Made by a program: the position numbers and the translations under genes
In this document: piece after piece, positions 34,552 to 46,154 of the stretch
How positions within the stretch are numbered: the first letter of the stretch is position 1
Layout of the letters: the number at the start of each line of letters is the position of its first letter
The notes under the pieces: model-generated
Told to the model about the DNA's origin: nothing
The model's input: only the letters and a program-made list of their open reading frames with translations
Database searches by the model: none
Assembly: GCA_032719365.1 (NCBI GenBank)
Contig: CM064863.1
Location: 21,523,137 to 21,587,136, forward strand
Direction of reading: 5' to 3'
From: Prinsepia uniflora
Lineage: Eukaryota > Streptophyta > Magnoliopsida > Rosales > Rosaceae
DNA: 64,000 nt

Positions 34552-36700
34552 ATGGCCAGAACACACCGATCAGCATGGGCCTTTGAAGCTGCCACATCCG
34601 CTGCTCCTATTGCTGCCGTGAACGAACCGCTACGTAAGATTCCAGAGGAACCACTTTCCCGTCTCCCGCACGGCCCACGCCACACAATCAATTCACCTAC
34701 CATCTGAAATGCCAGATTGGACACCTACGTTGAGTTTCGGAACATTCCCCATAGCTACTATTACCGTGAATCTCCTACCTTCGACGGTGGTAGGGGCGGC
34801 TTTTTTTCAACGAACAGACGAACTGCTAGCGGGAGAAACATCTCTAAGAGTCCCGAATTAGCTCTCTGCTGACTTGGACCTAAGGAGGCACTTGGACGCC
34901 CTACGCAACCCGTAGACCAACAGCCAAGCTCTAGAGAGACGTGGCCTATAACATCCGACTGAAGGCGAGCGACGTGAGCCTCGATATACTACTCGTCATG
35001 ATCAAGCATCTAGGGGCTCGCCTCCAAGACTTGGACTGATGCAGCAGGTTAAGCAACTGAGCAACCAAGTTCGGGCCCAATTAGAGCTCCTACAACAACT
35101 ATTGGGAGACATTGGGACATCCAGAACCTCTGAGAAGTGTAGTGAACCTCGCGGGCACCAAGGGACATCCCCAGAAGCACCAGGAAGGAGCATGTTCACT
35201 GCTGGACAATGTAATAAGACACGTCGCTACGTAACTCAAGGAAAGAAAGTTGCACCCCTAGATAAAAAGACCAAGAACGATCGAGGCTTCTAGCTCGAGA
35301 GCAACTTGGAAGACGCTCTGGAGCACTTTCGCGCATTGAGTACCCGCACAACAGCCGGCGGTAACAAACAATCTCCCGTGCGTCATGCACTCACTCAAAT
35401 GGACAGAACCATCGTAACTCAAGAAGAACAGATGATTGCAACAAAGAGGACGAGACCTACTCACCAATAAGCTCAAGTGCCATTCCCGCTGCACTTGAGG
35501 GAGTCGGCGCTACTTGACTCGACGCGGAAATCCCTGTCACAAAGGTCCATTGCATGCTGAGGACATCTGAAGGATGCTAGACCGACACCTCCAAGCTGTT
35601 TAGAGCGACAGAGACTTGGAGGATGAACTTTGGTGCCAGATTCAGACGTCATCATCTTCACCATTTGTGAGGGACATTGAGGAAGAGCCGTTCCCGCATT
35701 GGTTTTCAACTCCTAACTTCAATGAGTACAAAGGAACCTCCGACCCAATGAAGCAAATCAATTACTATCCCGGGGGGGGGGGGGGGGGGGGGGGGTCAAG
35801 GTACCTCACAAGCACAACGACACGCTCATGTGCAAAGTTTTCCAAACCTCATTGCAAGTTCAAGCAACGACATGGTTCAACCATCTCCCCGGAGGTCAAT
35901 CGCTTCCTTCGAAGAGTTGGCCCTGGCCTCTGTGAAGGAGTACTCGCAGCTTCGCACTGTCGAAGTCAGGGATGACCACCTCTTCACCATCCGAAAGAAG
36001 TCTAAGGAAACCTTACCGCAATACATCCGGAGGTATTTCGAAGAAAAGTCTTGCATCATAGGATGCATCTATCTCATGGCGGCCATGACATTCAAGCAGG
36101 GCCTACTGCGAGAGAGCCAGCTATGCAGAGATATCGTCATGTGTAACGCCCGAAGTATCACCAAGATGTTATCCCTAGAAAAACGACATGCATGATGGGA
36201 GGACGAGAAAAACACCACACATGCCACCAACCACGTTGAGGAAGATGGACATCCCACAAAGTTGTTTGTGCAGCCAAAGGATGGCGCCCACCACGGAAAC
36301 TCGGTCAAGAAAGCCAACAAGCGCAAAGGGAACCGGTCATCCAATACGTTTGCTGGTGCAAAGCCAAACACACAACTTTTGGTACCCGCCTTCCCAATAT
36401 ACAATCAGATAAAGGAAAAGCCGTGGTTCGAAATACTAGCTCCCGTTAAAGGCGACCAAGTGAGGGACGACAAGACAAAATGGTGTGCCTATCACACTTT
36501 CTATGGGTACGACATAAGCTCCTGCTAGACCTTCGAAAGATACGTCTGGGACCTCTTGAAGGAAGGACACTGCACCGAGTATGTCAGAAAAAAGCCAACG
36601 GAACGTCTCGGAGACAAAGGCCCCCAGGAACCCGCACAAAAGATGATCCGCGTGGACACCGTCATTGCCGAGTCCGTGTTTCAGGGAACAATTAGGAAAC
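34552..36700 (+). pseudogene. Gypsy gag and start of protease region, broken
   Basis: The ATG at 34552 starts MARTHRSAWAFEAATSA, which stops at 34707. Further on, FPHWFSTPNFNEYKGTSDPM (about 35690-35750), SIASFEELALASVKEYSQLR (about 35905-35960) and ETLPQYIRRYFEEKS match the retrotransposon gag domain in shifted frames. WCAYHTFYGYDISSC (36481-36525) resembles the histidine/cysteine stretch that precedes protease in these elements. A run of 24 G (35772-35795) lies inside gag. No catalytic protease, RT or integrase follows. Confidence 0.82.
35772..35795 (+). repeat. Poly-G run of 24
   Basis: A homopolymer inside the gag pseudogene between NYYPG and the next conserved block; probably an expansion or artefact. 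Confidence 0.88.
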
Positions 36701-36874
36701 CGAATCAGTGACCAAGTCATCATCAAAGGCACAAAGTTTGTGATTAAAATTCGACTCAATGACTACTTTTCTCACATAGTATCTTCTAATAAGATTCAAG
36801 ATGTTTTTTCCCAACGTCTAATGAAATTGTCTTATCGCCTACACTATTGTTTAGAAAGCATACTATGATTTTTC

Positions 36875-37290
36875 CACGCAAAGCACCCCAGCTTTCGCCC
36901 CGCGAAGCACTCGAAGCCTTCGTCCCGCAAAACACTCCAAGCTTTCACCCCGCGAAGCATTTTAAGCCTTCCCCTTGTGAAGTATACTAAGCCTTTGCCA
37001 CACGAAGCATTCAAAGCCTTCACCCATGAAGCACTCCAAGCCTTCTCCTCGCGAAGCATTCCAAGCCTTCTCCTCGGGAAGCATTCCAAGCCTTTGCCCC
37101 GCGAAGCACTCCAAGCCTACGCCCACGAAATATTTCAAGCTTTTGCCATGCGAAGCACTCTGAGCCTTCAGCCCGCGAAGTACTCTAAGCCTTCGCCTCA
37201 TGAAGCACTCCTAGCCTTTGCCCCGCGAAGCAATCCAAGCATTCGCCCAGGGAAGCACTCTAAGCCTTTACACACGAAGCAAAACATCAC
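36875..37290 (+). repeat. 25-bp minisatellite, about 16 units
   Basis: The unit resembles GCGAAGCACTCCAAGCCTTCGCCCC, with drift between units. Because 25 is not a multiple of 3 and the unit lacks stops in the sense frames, it creates a long ORF (36977-37597, 206 aa) that cycles through the frames; I do not regard that as a gene. Confidence 0.9.
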
Positions 37291-37300
37291 TCACGGAGCA

Positions 37301-37400
37301 TCAAGGCAATCGCCCCGCGACGTATCAAGGCAATCGCCCCACGACGCATCAAGGCGATCGTCCCGCGACGTGTCAAGACAATCGCTATGTGACGCATCAA
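37301..37400 (+). repeat. 24-bp minisatellite, four units
   Basis: TCAAGGCAATCGCCCCGCGA plus four bases, repeated four times with variation, directly after the 25-bp array. Confidence 0.88.
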
Positions 37401-38770
37401 CATCCATGTTCGTCAAAGCCATATTTCCTTCAGCTAGCAACCTATCAGTACTTGCTCCTTGTGAAGCACCAAACGCGTCCACTGACGAAACACTCAAAAA
37501 ATTCACCTCTGAAGGACTCGAAGCTCCTCTCCAAAGGGAAAAGTACATCCTTCACCTCAAAGAGCTAAGTCACCACCCCAAGCAACTTGACGACTAAGTT
37601 CAATACTATTGACCAATAATGAGGTACATACTACTCAAGCACATTCCCAAGGATCTGTCACTCATACCTAACAAACGGGCTTGCTGGAATTGGAAAAACA
37701 ACTAAATATTACTTCCCGACCCCACCAAGGGTAGCAACAGCAGGGTCATGGCATGACAAATCTTGGGCAAATGTCTTAGTGCATGCGACTACAAATTCCA
37801 GCACACACATAACTTCAAGGATTCGAACGTACCAAACTCAAATTTACTTTCTTGAAGATATCTTGATGACGCCAAAAATGTACAGAAGTCAAATTTCCAA
37901 CGCCACCAACGACACTCAATTCGGAGCTAAAACGAAGTCAGAATACCAAATTTACTACACAAAGGTCAAATATGCCGAAAATCACAAAACACTCAAAAAA
38001 TAATGGAAGTCTTCTATTAATGAAAATTAAAGATGTTGGCAATTCACAATTTGAATGCTCAAATAGGTATTCAATGCTAAGATCAAGCTACGATCCAAGA
38101 AGAATCATGAAGCTCATCATCAGGACCGACACGACCTCAGAGTCTCTCCATCAACCTATGAGCAAGCCTTGGACGCCTTCGATCATCCCATCGTGGACTT
38201 CCAGTGACACATTGTCCATGACCTTCTTCAAACAATGGGGGCAAATTCCTCAACATCGCGTACTTGGCATTGTTGGCTTCACAAAATCAACTTCGCCACT
38301 ACTTGACCCGGCGACGGCTACAAAGCAGCTTGACTTTCAACTCTAAGACGAAACAATGGTTTTGTGTCATGTGTCTTCAAGTCACTTGGCTTCAGCGTCT
38401 AGATGATGGCATCTCCAAACTCTATTTTCCTTCAATTAGGCGATGATGTACGACGTCTCGAGCTTTGTAGGGGCATGATCGATCTTCCATTCTATGTTCC
38501 GCATTGCTACACCCCATTTTGAGCTCAACAAGGCCTTGAAGATCAAGTCTCTAGAAGGTCATCCGTCATCCAAAGCAACTCCTTGGAAAACTTCAGTTAC
38601 TTCATGGTACCACATGCACTTCGCCTGGCGTCATGGGAAGCCTTGCTTTGAAGATGAAGTACATCTCGCCTTGTAGCTGCAACATACATTGCCTTGCAGT
38701 TAGAATAAACCATATACTGGGTTGTGACACGTCGCACTCCAAGTGATGAGACTCATCGCCTCGCACTTAC
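37401..38770 (+). other. Gypsy interior, non-coding
   Basis: No retrotransposon domain is visible between the two minisatellite zones. Short ORFs lack motifs. Confidence 0.6.
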
Positions 38771-38775
38771 AGCAT

Positions 38776-39100
38776 GTCTCTCGCCTGGGACTCTACTGCA
38801 CCTCACCTGGCACTCTGCTGCACCTCGCCTTGCACTTTAGTGTACATCTCCTTGCACTCTGCTGCACCTCATCTTGCATCCTGCTACACCTCGTCTTACA
38901 CTCTGCTGCACCTCGCCTTGCACTCTGGTGCACATCGCCTTGCACTCTGCTACACCTCGTCTTGCACTCTGCTGCACCTCTTCTTGCACACTACTGCACC
39001 TCGTCTTGCACTCTGCTGCACCTCGCCTTGTGCACTGTTGCACCTCACCTTGCACTCTACTACACCTCACATTGCATCCTGCTGCACCTCCCCCGTTGAA
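38776..39100 (+). repeat. 22-bp minisatellite, about 14 units
   Basis: The unit resembles GCACCTCGCCTTGCACTCTGCT. It is open in all three sense frames, which explains three overlapping ORFs of 118 aa here. Confidence 0.9.
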
Positions 39101-39611
39101 GGCCTTGATGTTAGCTCCGCTCGCACTTGAAGATGACAAGTGCGTCAATGCGCTAAATTCTTCCATCCACAAAGCACTACAAGCATGTCAACCGGAGGAG
39201 CGTTTTGATGTCAAGTCCGCCATCTCTTGAAGTCAAAAGCTCTAACAAGACCCGGACACGCCACCAGATGGTACTCTACAAATTGAGGTCTTTAAGACTA
39301 CAACAGAAGCATGCCTTCATACATCTTTAAATGACCGTCTTGAAGAGTAGAGCGCACCGCCACTTGAATCATTGCAATTGGATTCATACAGCTCTCCGAA
39401 TGTGCAAAAATGTAAAGCTCAACAATTAAAGAAATATTCAAAAGTCTCTCGGACAAGCATGGAGCTTACTGCGACATCAGAGACTCCCAGATAGAGGTAC
39501 AACGAAATTGAAGATCAAGCGCAGTCCTACTCCCATATATAATTTATCAGAACCACAATACAAATTACATCCCGTAGGATTTCCTGAATTCTTAAGCGGT
39601 GTGGTGGCATT
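39101..39611 (+). other. Gypsy 3' interior
   Basis: Non-coding sequence up to the 3' LTR; the purine tract is not well defined. Confidence 0.55.
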
Positions 39612-40106
39612 TGTGGAACCCAAAATCATCGGGAGAATGTGGAGCTACCACGTGGCCCATAATTCCCGAAATGACCAAATTGCTCCTGGAAATAATACTT
39701 AAAGCCCAAGCAACGCACATGGCTCAAGCCCACAATGCTTACATAGCCCAAACAATGGGCCCAAACATGGATGACACGTGGAAGCCTATCACCCTCGATT
39801 TGCGTAACATGTGTCAGCACGTAAATCAAGGAGCATTTTTTCCAGATCGAAATTATGGAAATTGAACATCCCACTCACCCCTACATAAAGGGTACACATT
39901 TCTCAATAAAGGTAATTCAATTCAACGCTACTTAAGCTCTTGAGATTTCTCTTTCAAAGCTGACTTAAGCATCGAAGCGTTTTTGGTTGAACCACCCCCC
40001 CCCCCCCCCCCCCGGCGGGATTCAACCTTAACCCTGTTTGATTTTCGTTCTTGTGTGTAGGGATCGAGAAGAAACTTCACAGAGCTGGACGATTTCTGCA
40101 TCAACA
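39612..40106 (+). repeat. Gypsy 3' LTR
   Basis: Ends GCATCAACA and is followed by the target duplication AGACA (40107-40111). It contains a run of 19 C (39995-40013). Confidence 0.92.
39995..40013. repeat. Poly-C run of 19
   Basis: Inside the gypsy 3' LTR, where the 5' LTR has only a short C run. Confidence 0.88.
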
Positions 40107-40111
40107 AGACA

Positions 40112-40874
40112 CTACAATCGCATGATATGGTCTATGGACTGCCAACTCTGACGAAACATAGAGAGGCGTGTGAAAGGTCTATAGTTGTAAAGCAATACAT
40201 AGAGTTTTGATATAAACAAAGCATAGAGGACATCCATTCCACCCGAGCTCATCCATACTGGTACATGTGGACCATTGCAAACAAGGAATATGGGAGGTAA
40301 AAATTATTTCATTAACTTTCACAGATGTCTTCTCTAGAACGTGTTGGGTCTACTTTTTGAAATACAAGGGAGGTGTATTCAATGTGTTTAAGAAGTTTAA
40401 GGCTATAGTGGAATTTCCAAATTGATTGGTGACGCCTCAGGAGTGATTCGGAGTTGAATTCACATATCATGCATTTCATAAATTATATGAGAATGAATGG
40501 GTTGTTGAGAAGACAAATAGGACTATGGTTGAAATGGCCAAGTCCATGCTACATGACAAGAGCATGTCTTATCATCCGTACATTTGCTTAACAAGTGTCC
40601 TATTAAGGTTGTTTTGAAGAAAACCCCATTTCAAGTATTTAGTGGCAGAAAACCTAGTGTGAAGCATATAAAAGTATTTATTTCTATGTGCTAGTGTCAT
40701 ATCGCTAATTAGATAAGGAAATAACTAGATCTTAAGTGTGTGTTGGTTGGGTTTGGAACATGCGAGAAGGGATATAGAGTATTCAACTTGAAAAACAAGA
40801 AGATCATGGTTTCAATGAGTGTGGTTTTAATGAAAAAAGGAAAGGTGGAACTAGGAAGCTGATAGGGAAGTGCG
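40112..40874 (+). pseudogene. Copia B integrase core and C-terminal remnant
   Basis: Reading across frames gives ELIHTGTCGPLQTRNMGG (integrase core start), then LLNKCPIKVVLKKTPFQVFSG near 40585-40650 and KHIKVF, which match the copia integrase C-terminal region. Frames and stops are scrambled. It is cut off by the solo LTR at 40875. Confidence 0.84.
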
Positions 40875-41451
40875 TGACAGGACCCATCCACAATCCCTCT
40901 GGATTATCACGGGACGTGCCCTGCTCCTGTCTGACACTGCGTGCCAGACCTGTAATAACACCATAACCCGCTCGGGGTTACCGAGTACGCAGTGGTTTCC
41001 AGAGTACGCGACGACATGTGATATCTCGGTCCCTGCTACAGCCCGCATCCGTGATCAACCTGAAGGGTGTCAAACACAACCAAAGGTGTGAGTGAACAAA
41101 AATTGAACATTTATTTAAATCATTTTCCAAAATATTGATTCCACCCTCCATTTTTATAAAGCATGCATGCATATCAATTTAAAACCATTTATTTCCTATA
41201 AAACAGTATATACAAAAACTGATGCAATAATCGTAAAACCAACACATGTAAAAATCTCTGGACACAAATCAATGATTTAAAACCTCGGGACTCATTTTCA
41301 TATTCAACCTTTATCAATCTCATATCATCCACGTCATCTGTCGAACGCATGCAAATAAACTCCAGGACCGCTCAGATCAGAGCACGTCGTCGTGAACACA
41401 TCATCGGGCGACGTTCTAGATCGTCATGAACACATCACTAATCAATCGCCA

Positions 41452-44329
41452 TGTAAGGACCCACCCCCATTATCACCCCGATAACCGAGGCGAACCCTGC
41501 TCTCGTCTGACAACCCAACACAAAATACTGAAATAACCTCACGAAGACCACAATTACATTGTCAGACGCGGAAGAATTTAAAACATCCACAAGTCAACCG
41601 TTATATAGAGCATAGTACCAACAAAGGAAAACAAAACCGATACACAGAATACATGCACAACGGAACACTGAAACTACTCTGGGGAAAACGCTCGAATATT
41701 CTATGCCTCCGACGCTGCCCCAACGTCAACCCCCGCGCTATCTCCACGACCTGGAGGGCAAATAAAAACCAGAAAGTGTGAGTGGACCATAAAGAATAAA
41801 AGTTTTGAAAACCATTTCATAAACAAACCAGGGTTTTAGCCCTCCGTTTTGAAAACATGCATGCATAACCCAATTTCTGAAAACACTTATAAATCACATT
41901 ATTTTCATCACGGGAACCGCAACAATATAAACACAGTAGGATAAACATTATAAAACATTAACAATAAAACGTAAAATACCAATACAAACATCCGATCAAA
42001 CTTGCTGGATCTATCCGAGTCTTTAAACTGAATCCAGGCCTCAATATAATTCGAGTCTTTAAACTCCCGAGTCTTTAAACTCAACAGGCCTACGGGGGAA
42101 ATATCAATATATCCGAGTCTTTAAACTCCCAAGTCTTTAAACTCAATCCGGGTCTTTAAACCCAATCAGGGTCCGTCCCCCGTCAATCACAATATCCGGG
42201 TCTTTAAGCCCAATAATCAGATCCAGCAAATCCAATCCAAAACCGTTGAAAACCATTTCGAAATCCATATCCAAACCCGAATCCGAAATCACTGGTCCGA
42301 AGCCCTTCTGGCATCCAGAACCGTCATTCCGAACCCAAATCATGAATTCCACTTTTCAACTTTAAAACCAAATCTCGCTTTTCCGAAATCCGATTCTAAA
42401 ACCGAAAACCTTGATCACCACATTATGTCTCAAAATCCGTTATAATCAATGAAAATCACTTATCGTTTGAAATCCCAAAATCATGGCATCGAAATCAGAA
42501 ATCAGAGCTTCCTCGTAAAACGTGCTGAAAACCGTAGTCTTCTCGTAAAACGTACAATTATATAAAACAGTTATAACATATTCGATAATCATGAAATCAC
42601 ATGTAAAACCATAAAACAATTATAGAAAAAAAGTTATGCATGCTCAATTATAGAGAAGGGGTCCACTCACATATACTGGGCACGTCACTCGCGTCCCGTA
42701 CGTTCCGCACGTTCCTCGTCCGCCTCGGGGATTCCCGAACCTGTCACAAGGCACCAAAATACGTCACTAACATGTCCACCAAGGTTCTCCTAATTCCCCA
42801 TGAAATTCCCCGGGTTCTAAACGTAACGAACCGAGACCCTAAACCTTCAATCCCGCAGAACTAACTCGAATCGACGTCCGATTAACCCGGAACCTATCCC
42901 AAAAGATTCGTTATAACATCTAGACCAAAAACCTAGTTGGAAGTTTCCCTAGAAAATGTCCCACGCGCCTAAACAGAAACACTGTTCATCTTCAACCTCG
43001 GAACCGTGCACTGTTCCGGACCGGCGTGGCCGGTTCTCCGCCGTCCGTCCACCATTTTTTTCCCTCTTTCCACCATTCTCTTCGTCCTCAACCCAGCAAC
43101 CTATTCCCCTCAACCAAACACGACAACACGACCTACAACTCACCTCCCCAACTCGAACCAGAAACCACCCGTAAGCCCCTGTTTCACAATCCAGCCACCC
43201 GTGCAATCCCCCATCACGGCTTCGATATAAACAGGTTCGTATGGACCTAAGAGTCGATTAGAACCTACCAGACACCTCGACTCAGCCCCTAGCTTCACGA
43301 CTAATCGTTTGAAATTAACGGAAAAACAGAGCATCGAAAAGGATTAGGGAAATTACCTGCGCTCAGGCCGCCGCCGTGAGCTCCACCGTACCTACACGAC
43401 TCCTCTAGTCCTCCTCCGTCTTCTGGACACCACCACCATCCTCGATTGATCAAACACAACAGCACCACCACCAAATTCCCTCTCTGTTTTCCCTAAGAAC
43501 TCACCCCTCACACTCTCAAGTTTTCCTTACAGTCCCCGTCTCTCACACGCTCACCACCTTCCCAGAATACTCCCTAGCCTTCCACTTAGCCTCTGCTCAC
43601 TCACTCGATCAACAGAACACACAAACACACACTGAAATCGATCAATTCCTCTCACGGTCTCACCCTCTGTTTTTCCCTCTACGAACAAACACGATGCACA
43701 CACACAACCCAAATACTTGAACCGTGCACCCTAGAACCCAATACACACACCCCACGTGTCCTCCATCCCATGGCCCAATTCCAAAATATCCACTTGAACC
43801 TGTACACTTGTCCTCATCCTATTTGCACAAATCCCAAAGCACCAAAAGACCAAAATGCCCCTTGTAAGTCAAAATTACCATTTTGCCCTTCGCCGTTCCA
43901 GACTCATATCTCACTCGTCCATTTTCCGATGAAGGCATGCCGCCTATCGTTGAACTCAGGACGATGAGATCTACCTAACGGTCCTCGGTCTACGTCCAAA
44001 AACCCTGTCGTACGAAAAGTCAACTTTTTCCCCTATTTTAACCAAATTACGAAAGTGCCCTCGACCTTCCGAACATCATAATTTCCTCCTCGGATGTCGG
44101 AATTGGGCGTGCCACCTGTCTACGGACTCGTGATGCCCCAAACTACGTCACAGTTATCGGTCAATACCCAATTGACCACCCGAACTAAAAGTCAACAATT
44201 TGCCCAAACTAGGGGCAAAATCGTCATTCTACGCCCAAAGTCCAAAAGTAACCCACTAAACACCGATTAAGCTCACTAATCCGTCACTAATCACTTCCTT
44301 AATCCTAACTTACGGGACGGGTCGTTACA
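41452..44329 (-). repeat. TR-GAG 3' LTR
   Basis: Aligns with 46155-49007. It includes an array of GAGTCTTTAAACTC and GGGTCTTTAAACCC units (42053-42211) and the hairpin GGTCAAT/ATTGACC (44159-44177). Confidence 0.9.
42053..42211 (-). other. Hairpin array, GAGT/GGGT type
   Basis: Fourteen-base units GAGTCTTTAAACTC (42053-42066, 42069-42082, 42115-42128) and GGGTCTTTAAACCC (42150-42163), plus imperfect units at 42131 and 42198. Arms change together from GAGT/ACTC to GGGT/ACCC. The right LTR carries the same array near 46755-46870. Confidence 0.84.
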
Positions 44330-44951
44330 ATTCACCCTCCTTAAAAGAATTTTGTCCCCGAAATTCCACAGCTCGTACCTAGGTGTAGGTCTCCTATCCG
44401 GTGGTTAACTCTCGCCAAAACAACTACTCGGAAAAGTTCCTAACCTATCATCTCCACCTTGGGTATAACACAACACTCTTACTACCAGTTCAACACGTCT
44501 GACCCTCTCTCAGTACGACTAGAACTTCATGGTATGCGCAAGGGAAACTCTACGAACGTAAAGAAACAAAGATATTTTACAATACCTCATTTAAGCGTAC
44601 CCAATAGAGTCCATAGAGTACATCCTCACGTACAACCTCCTACAAACCAACTTAAAGTTGTAAACCAGACTCCCGATCTCTTGGTCTACACAAACCATGA
44701 ATCGAAGGTAGACCGCTCAAACCAAAAGGAAATCCTACCGACCGAATTATCTTCACGTCCCTCAACTACTGCTCCGACCACCTTGGCGGAATAAATCAAC
44801 AAAATCCTAAAGGCTCTCTTAGATTGTGGGTTCTCTTCGATAACCTCATATCGATCAGTTATAGTCACTCCTTTCTAGTTCCTTCCGTCATCCTTCAACG
44901 GAACTCACCGTAGTCCTGAACCTCGTCACTCCAAGTCACCTAGGGAAAGTC
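44330..44951 (-). other. TR-GAG non-coding interior and purine tract
   Basis: Sequence where pol should lie. No domain is readable. The end resembles the TTTCGGGGACAAAA tail seen before gypsy purine tracts. Confidence 0.65.
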
Positions 44952-46069
44952 CTAGACTCTACCCTGAAACCAAACGAAACTGTGTACAACACAACCAAGG
45001 ATAGTAAAAGTACCTGTCACCGCACCGGGCGCTGACTGAGCCTCCTGCTGAGTCATCGCAAACACTCGGGCCTGGGGTCCTGAAGTTCTACCACGTCCTC
45101 TCAAACTACTAGTGGCACCACCATCTACCCTGGTGCATGTTGTCCCTGACGCTGACGCTGTGCTCCGTCCTGGCTCCGCCGCTCCTCGGCCTACACCACC
45201 CTCATGTGGTAACAACGGACAGTCACATCGGAAGTGACCTCGCTCCCCACAATAGTAACACACATCCCGACTATTAGGACCAGGTCTCCCTGTAGATGCA
45301 ACATACGTCGCACTGGCTTGCGGAGTCGGCTGTGCTCGGTAACCACGGAACCCTGAACTCTGGAAACTACCAGGTCTACCAAAACGATCATCGCCCGCCG
45401 ACGATGCTCCCCTGAAGTTGCCTCTCTTAGGTGTCCTCTGACTCGAAGCTCCAGAAAAAGGTGGCTCCCGGCGTCGTACCGGCAAGCTAGCCTCAACCCT
45501 CACCGCAGCATCCTCAACTCTCGGAGGGTAGCAAACGATCCAGCCGTCACTATGGCTCGAATCTCACCTCGCAGGCCCAACTCAAACCTACGGCACTTCT
45601 CGGCTTCAATAGCCACAAACGCAGGAGCAAAACGAGACAACACCTGAAACTTCTGTTCGTACTCAGCCACACTCATACTCCCCTGTTGGAGCTGCAGAAA
45701 CTCCGTCTCCTTCGCATCGCGGAAAGAACGAGGGTAATACTGATCTAGGAACCGCTCCCTAAACGTCTCCCAGGTCACAATATGGGCGTCCCAGCCAGAC
45801 AACTCGAGGGTATACCACCACTCGTACGCCGCACCATCCAGTAAAAAGGTAGCCAGTAACACCCGATCCTCCGGTGGACATCGTATCACTTCGAAAATCC
45901 GCTCCAGTCTCGTGATCCACCTCTGGGCTTCCTCAGGGTCCGCCCCACTACTAAACGTCGTAGCCCCGAGCCGCTGGGCTCGCTCGATCGTAGCACTCTT
46001 TATCCCTCTCGCTGCTTCGTCTTCAAGTCGTGGAGGGGGTTCACGTCTCAGAGGCATGGTCAACCGCAC
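44952..46069 (-). pseudogene. Ty3/gypsy gag with CCHC knuckle, one frameshift
   Basis: The first part (46069-45500) has the gag core, with LLATFLLDGAAYEWWYTLE, FRERFLDQYYPRSFRDAKE and FLQLQQGSMSVAEYEQKF in order. The real start may be the Met of MPLRREPPPR (about 46057). A one-base shift at about 45500 moves to the second frame (45503-44952), which is Gly/Arg-rich and carries CYYCGERGHFRCDC (about 45250). It then reads VFAMTQQEAQSAPGAVTGTF, the usual lead into protease, but the D-S-G catalytic stretch is missing and the frame soon ends. Gag would coat the element RNA; the shift may have disabled it recently. Confidence 0.9.
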
Positions 46070-46154
46070 GCTGAAAGAGGAATAGAATCAGTCAGACAAC
46101 CTAAACACAACCTCGCAACAGACACAAACCACAAACCTATGCTCTAATACCAAT

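Larger units (their letters stand above)
33968..40106 (+). mobile_element. Non-autonomous Ty3/gypsy element with minisatellites replacing pol
   Basis: LTRs at 33968-34445 and 39612-40106 start TGTGGAAC and end GCATCAACA. A perfect target duplication AGACA lies at 33963-33967 and 40107-40111, inside copia B integrase. The sequence after the 5' LTR (ACTAGTGCTTTCATTGAGAG) is a conserved start seen in several plant gypsy elements, but I cannot name the tRNA. The interior has a broken gag and a trace of the protease lead-in, then three minisatellites and non-coding DNA where pol should be. It is probably Tat-like; the lineage is a guess. Confidence 0.9.

Noticed and set aside
36977..37597. 206-aa ORF
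   Set aside because: It is produced by 25- and 24-bp minisatellites that lack stops; no start context or family match.
36875..39100. CRISPR-like spacing of repeats
   Set aside because: Units are contiguous without unique spacers, in a plant retrotransposon.
38743..39230. Three overlapping 118-aa ORFs
   Set aside because: All three frames of a 22-bp minisatellite are open; not genes.
42949..43334. Paired ORFs in TR-GAG LTRs (near 43000 and 47690)
   Set aside because: They recur only because the LTR is duplicated; no motif and several frames open together.
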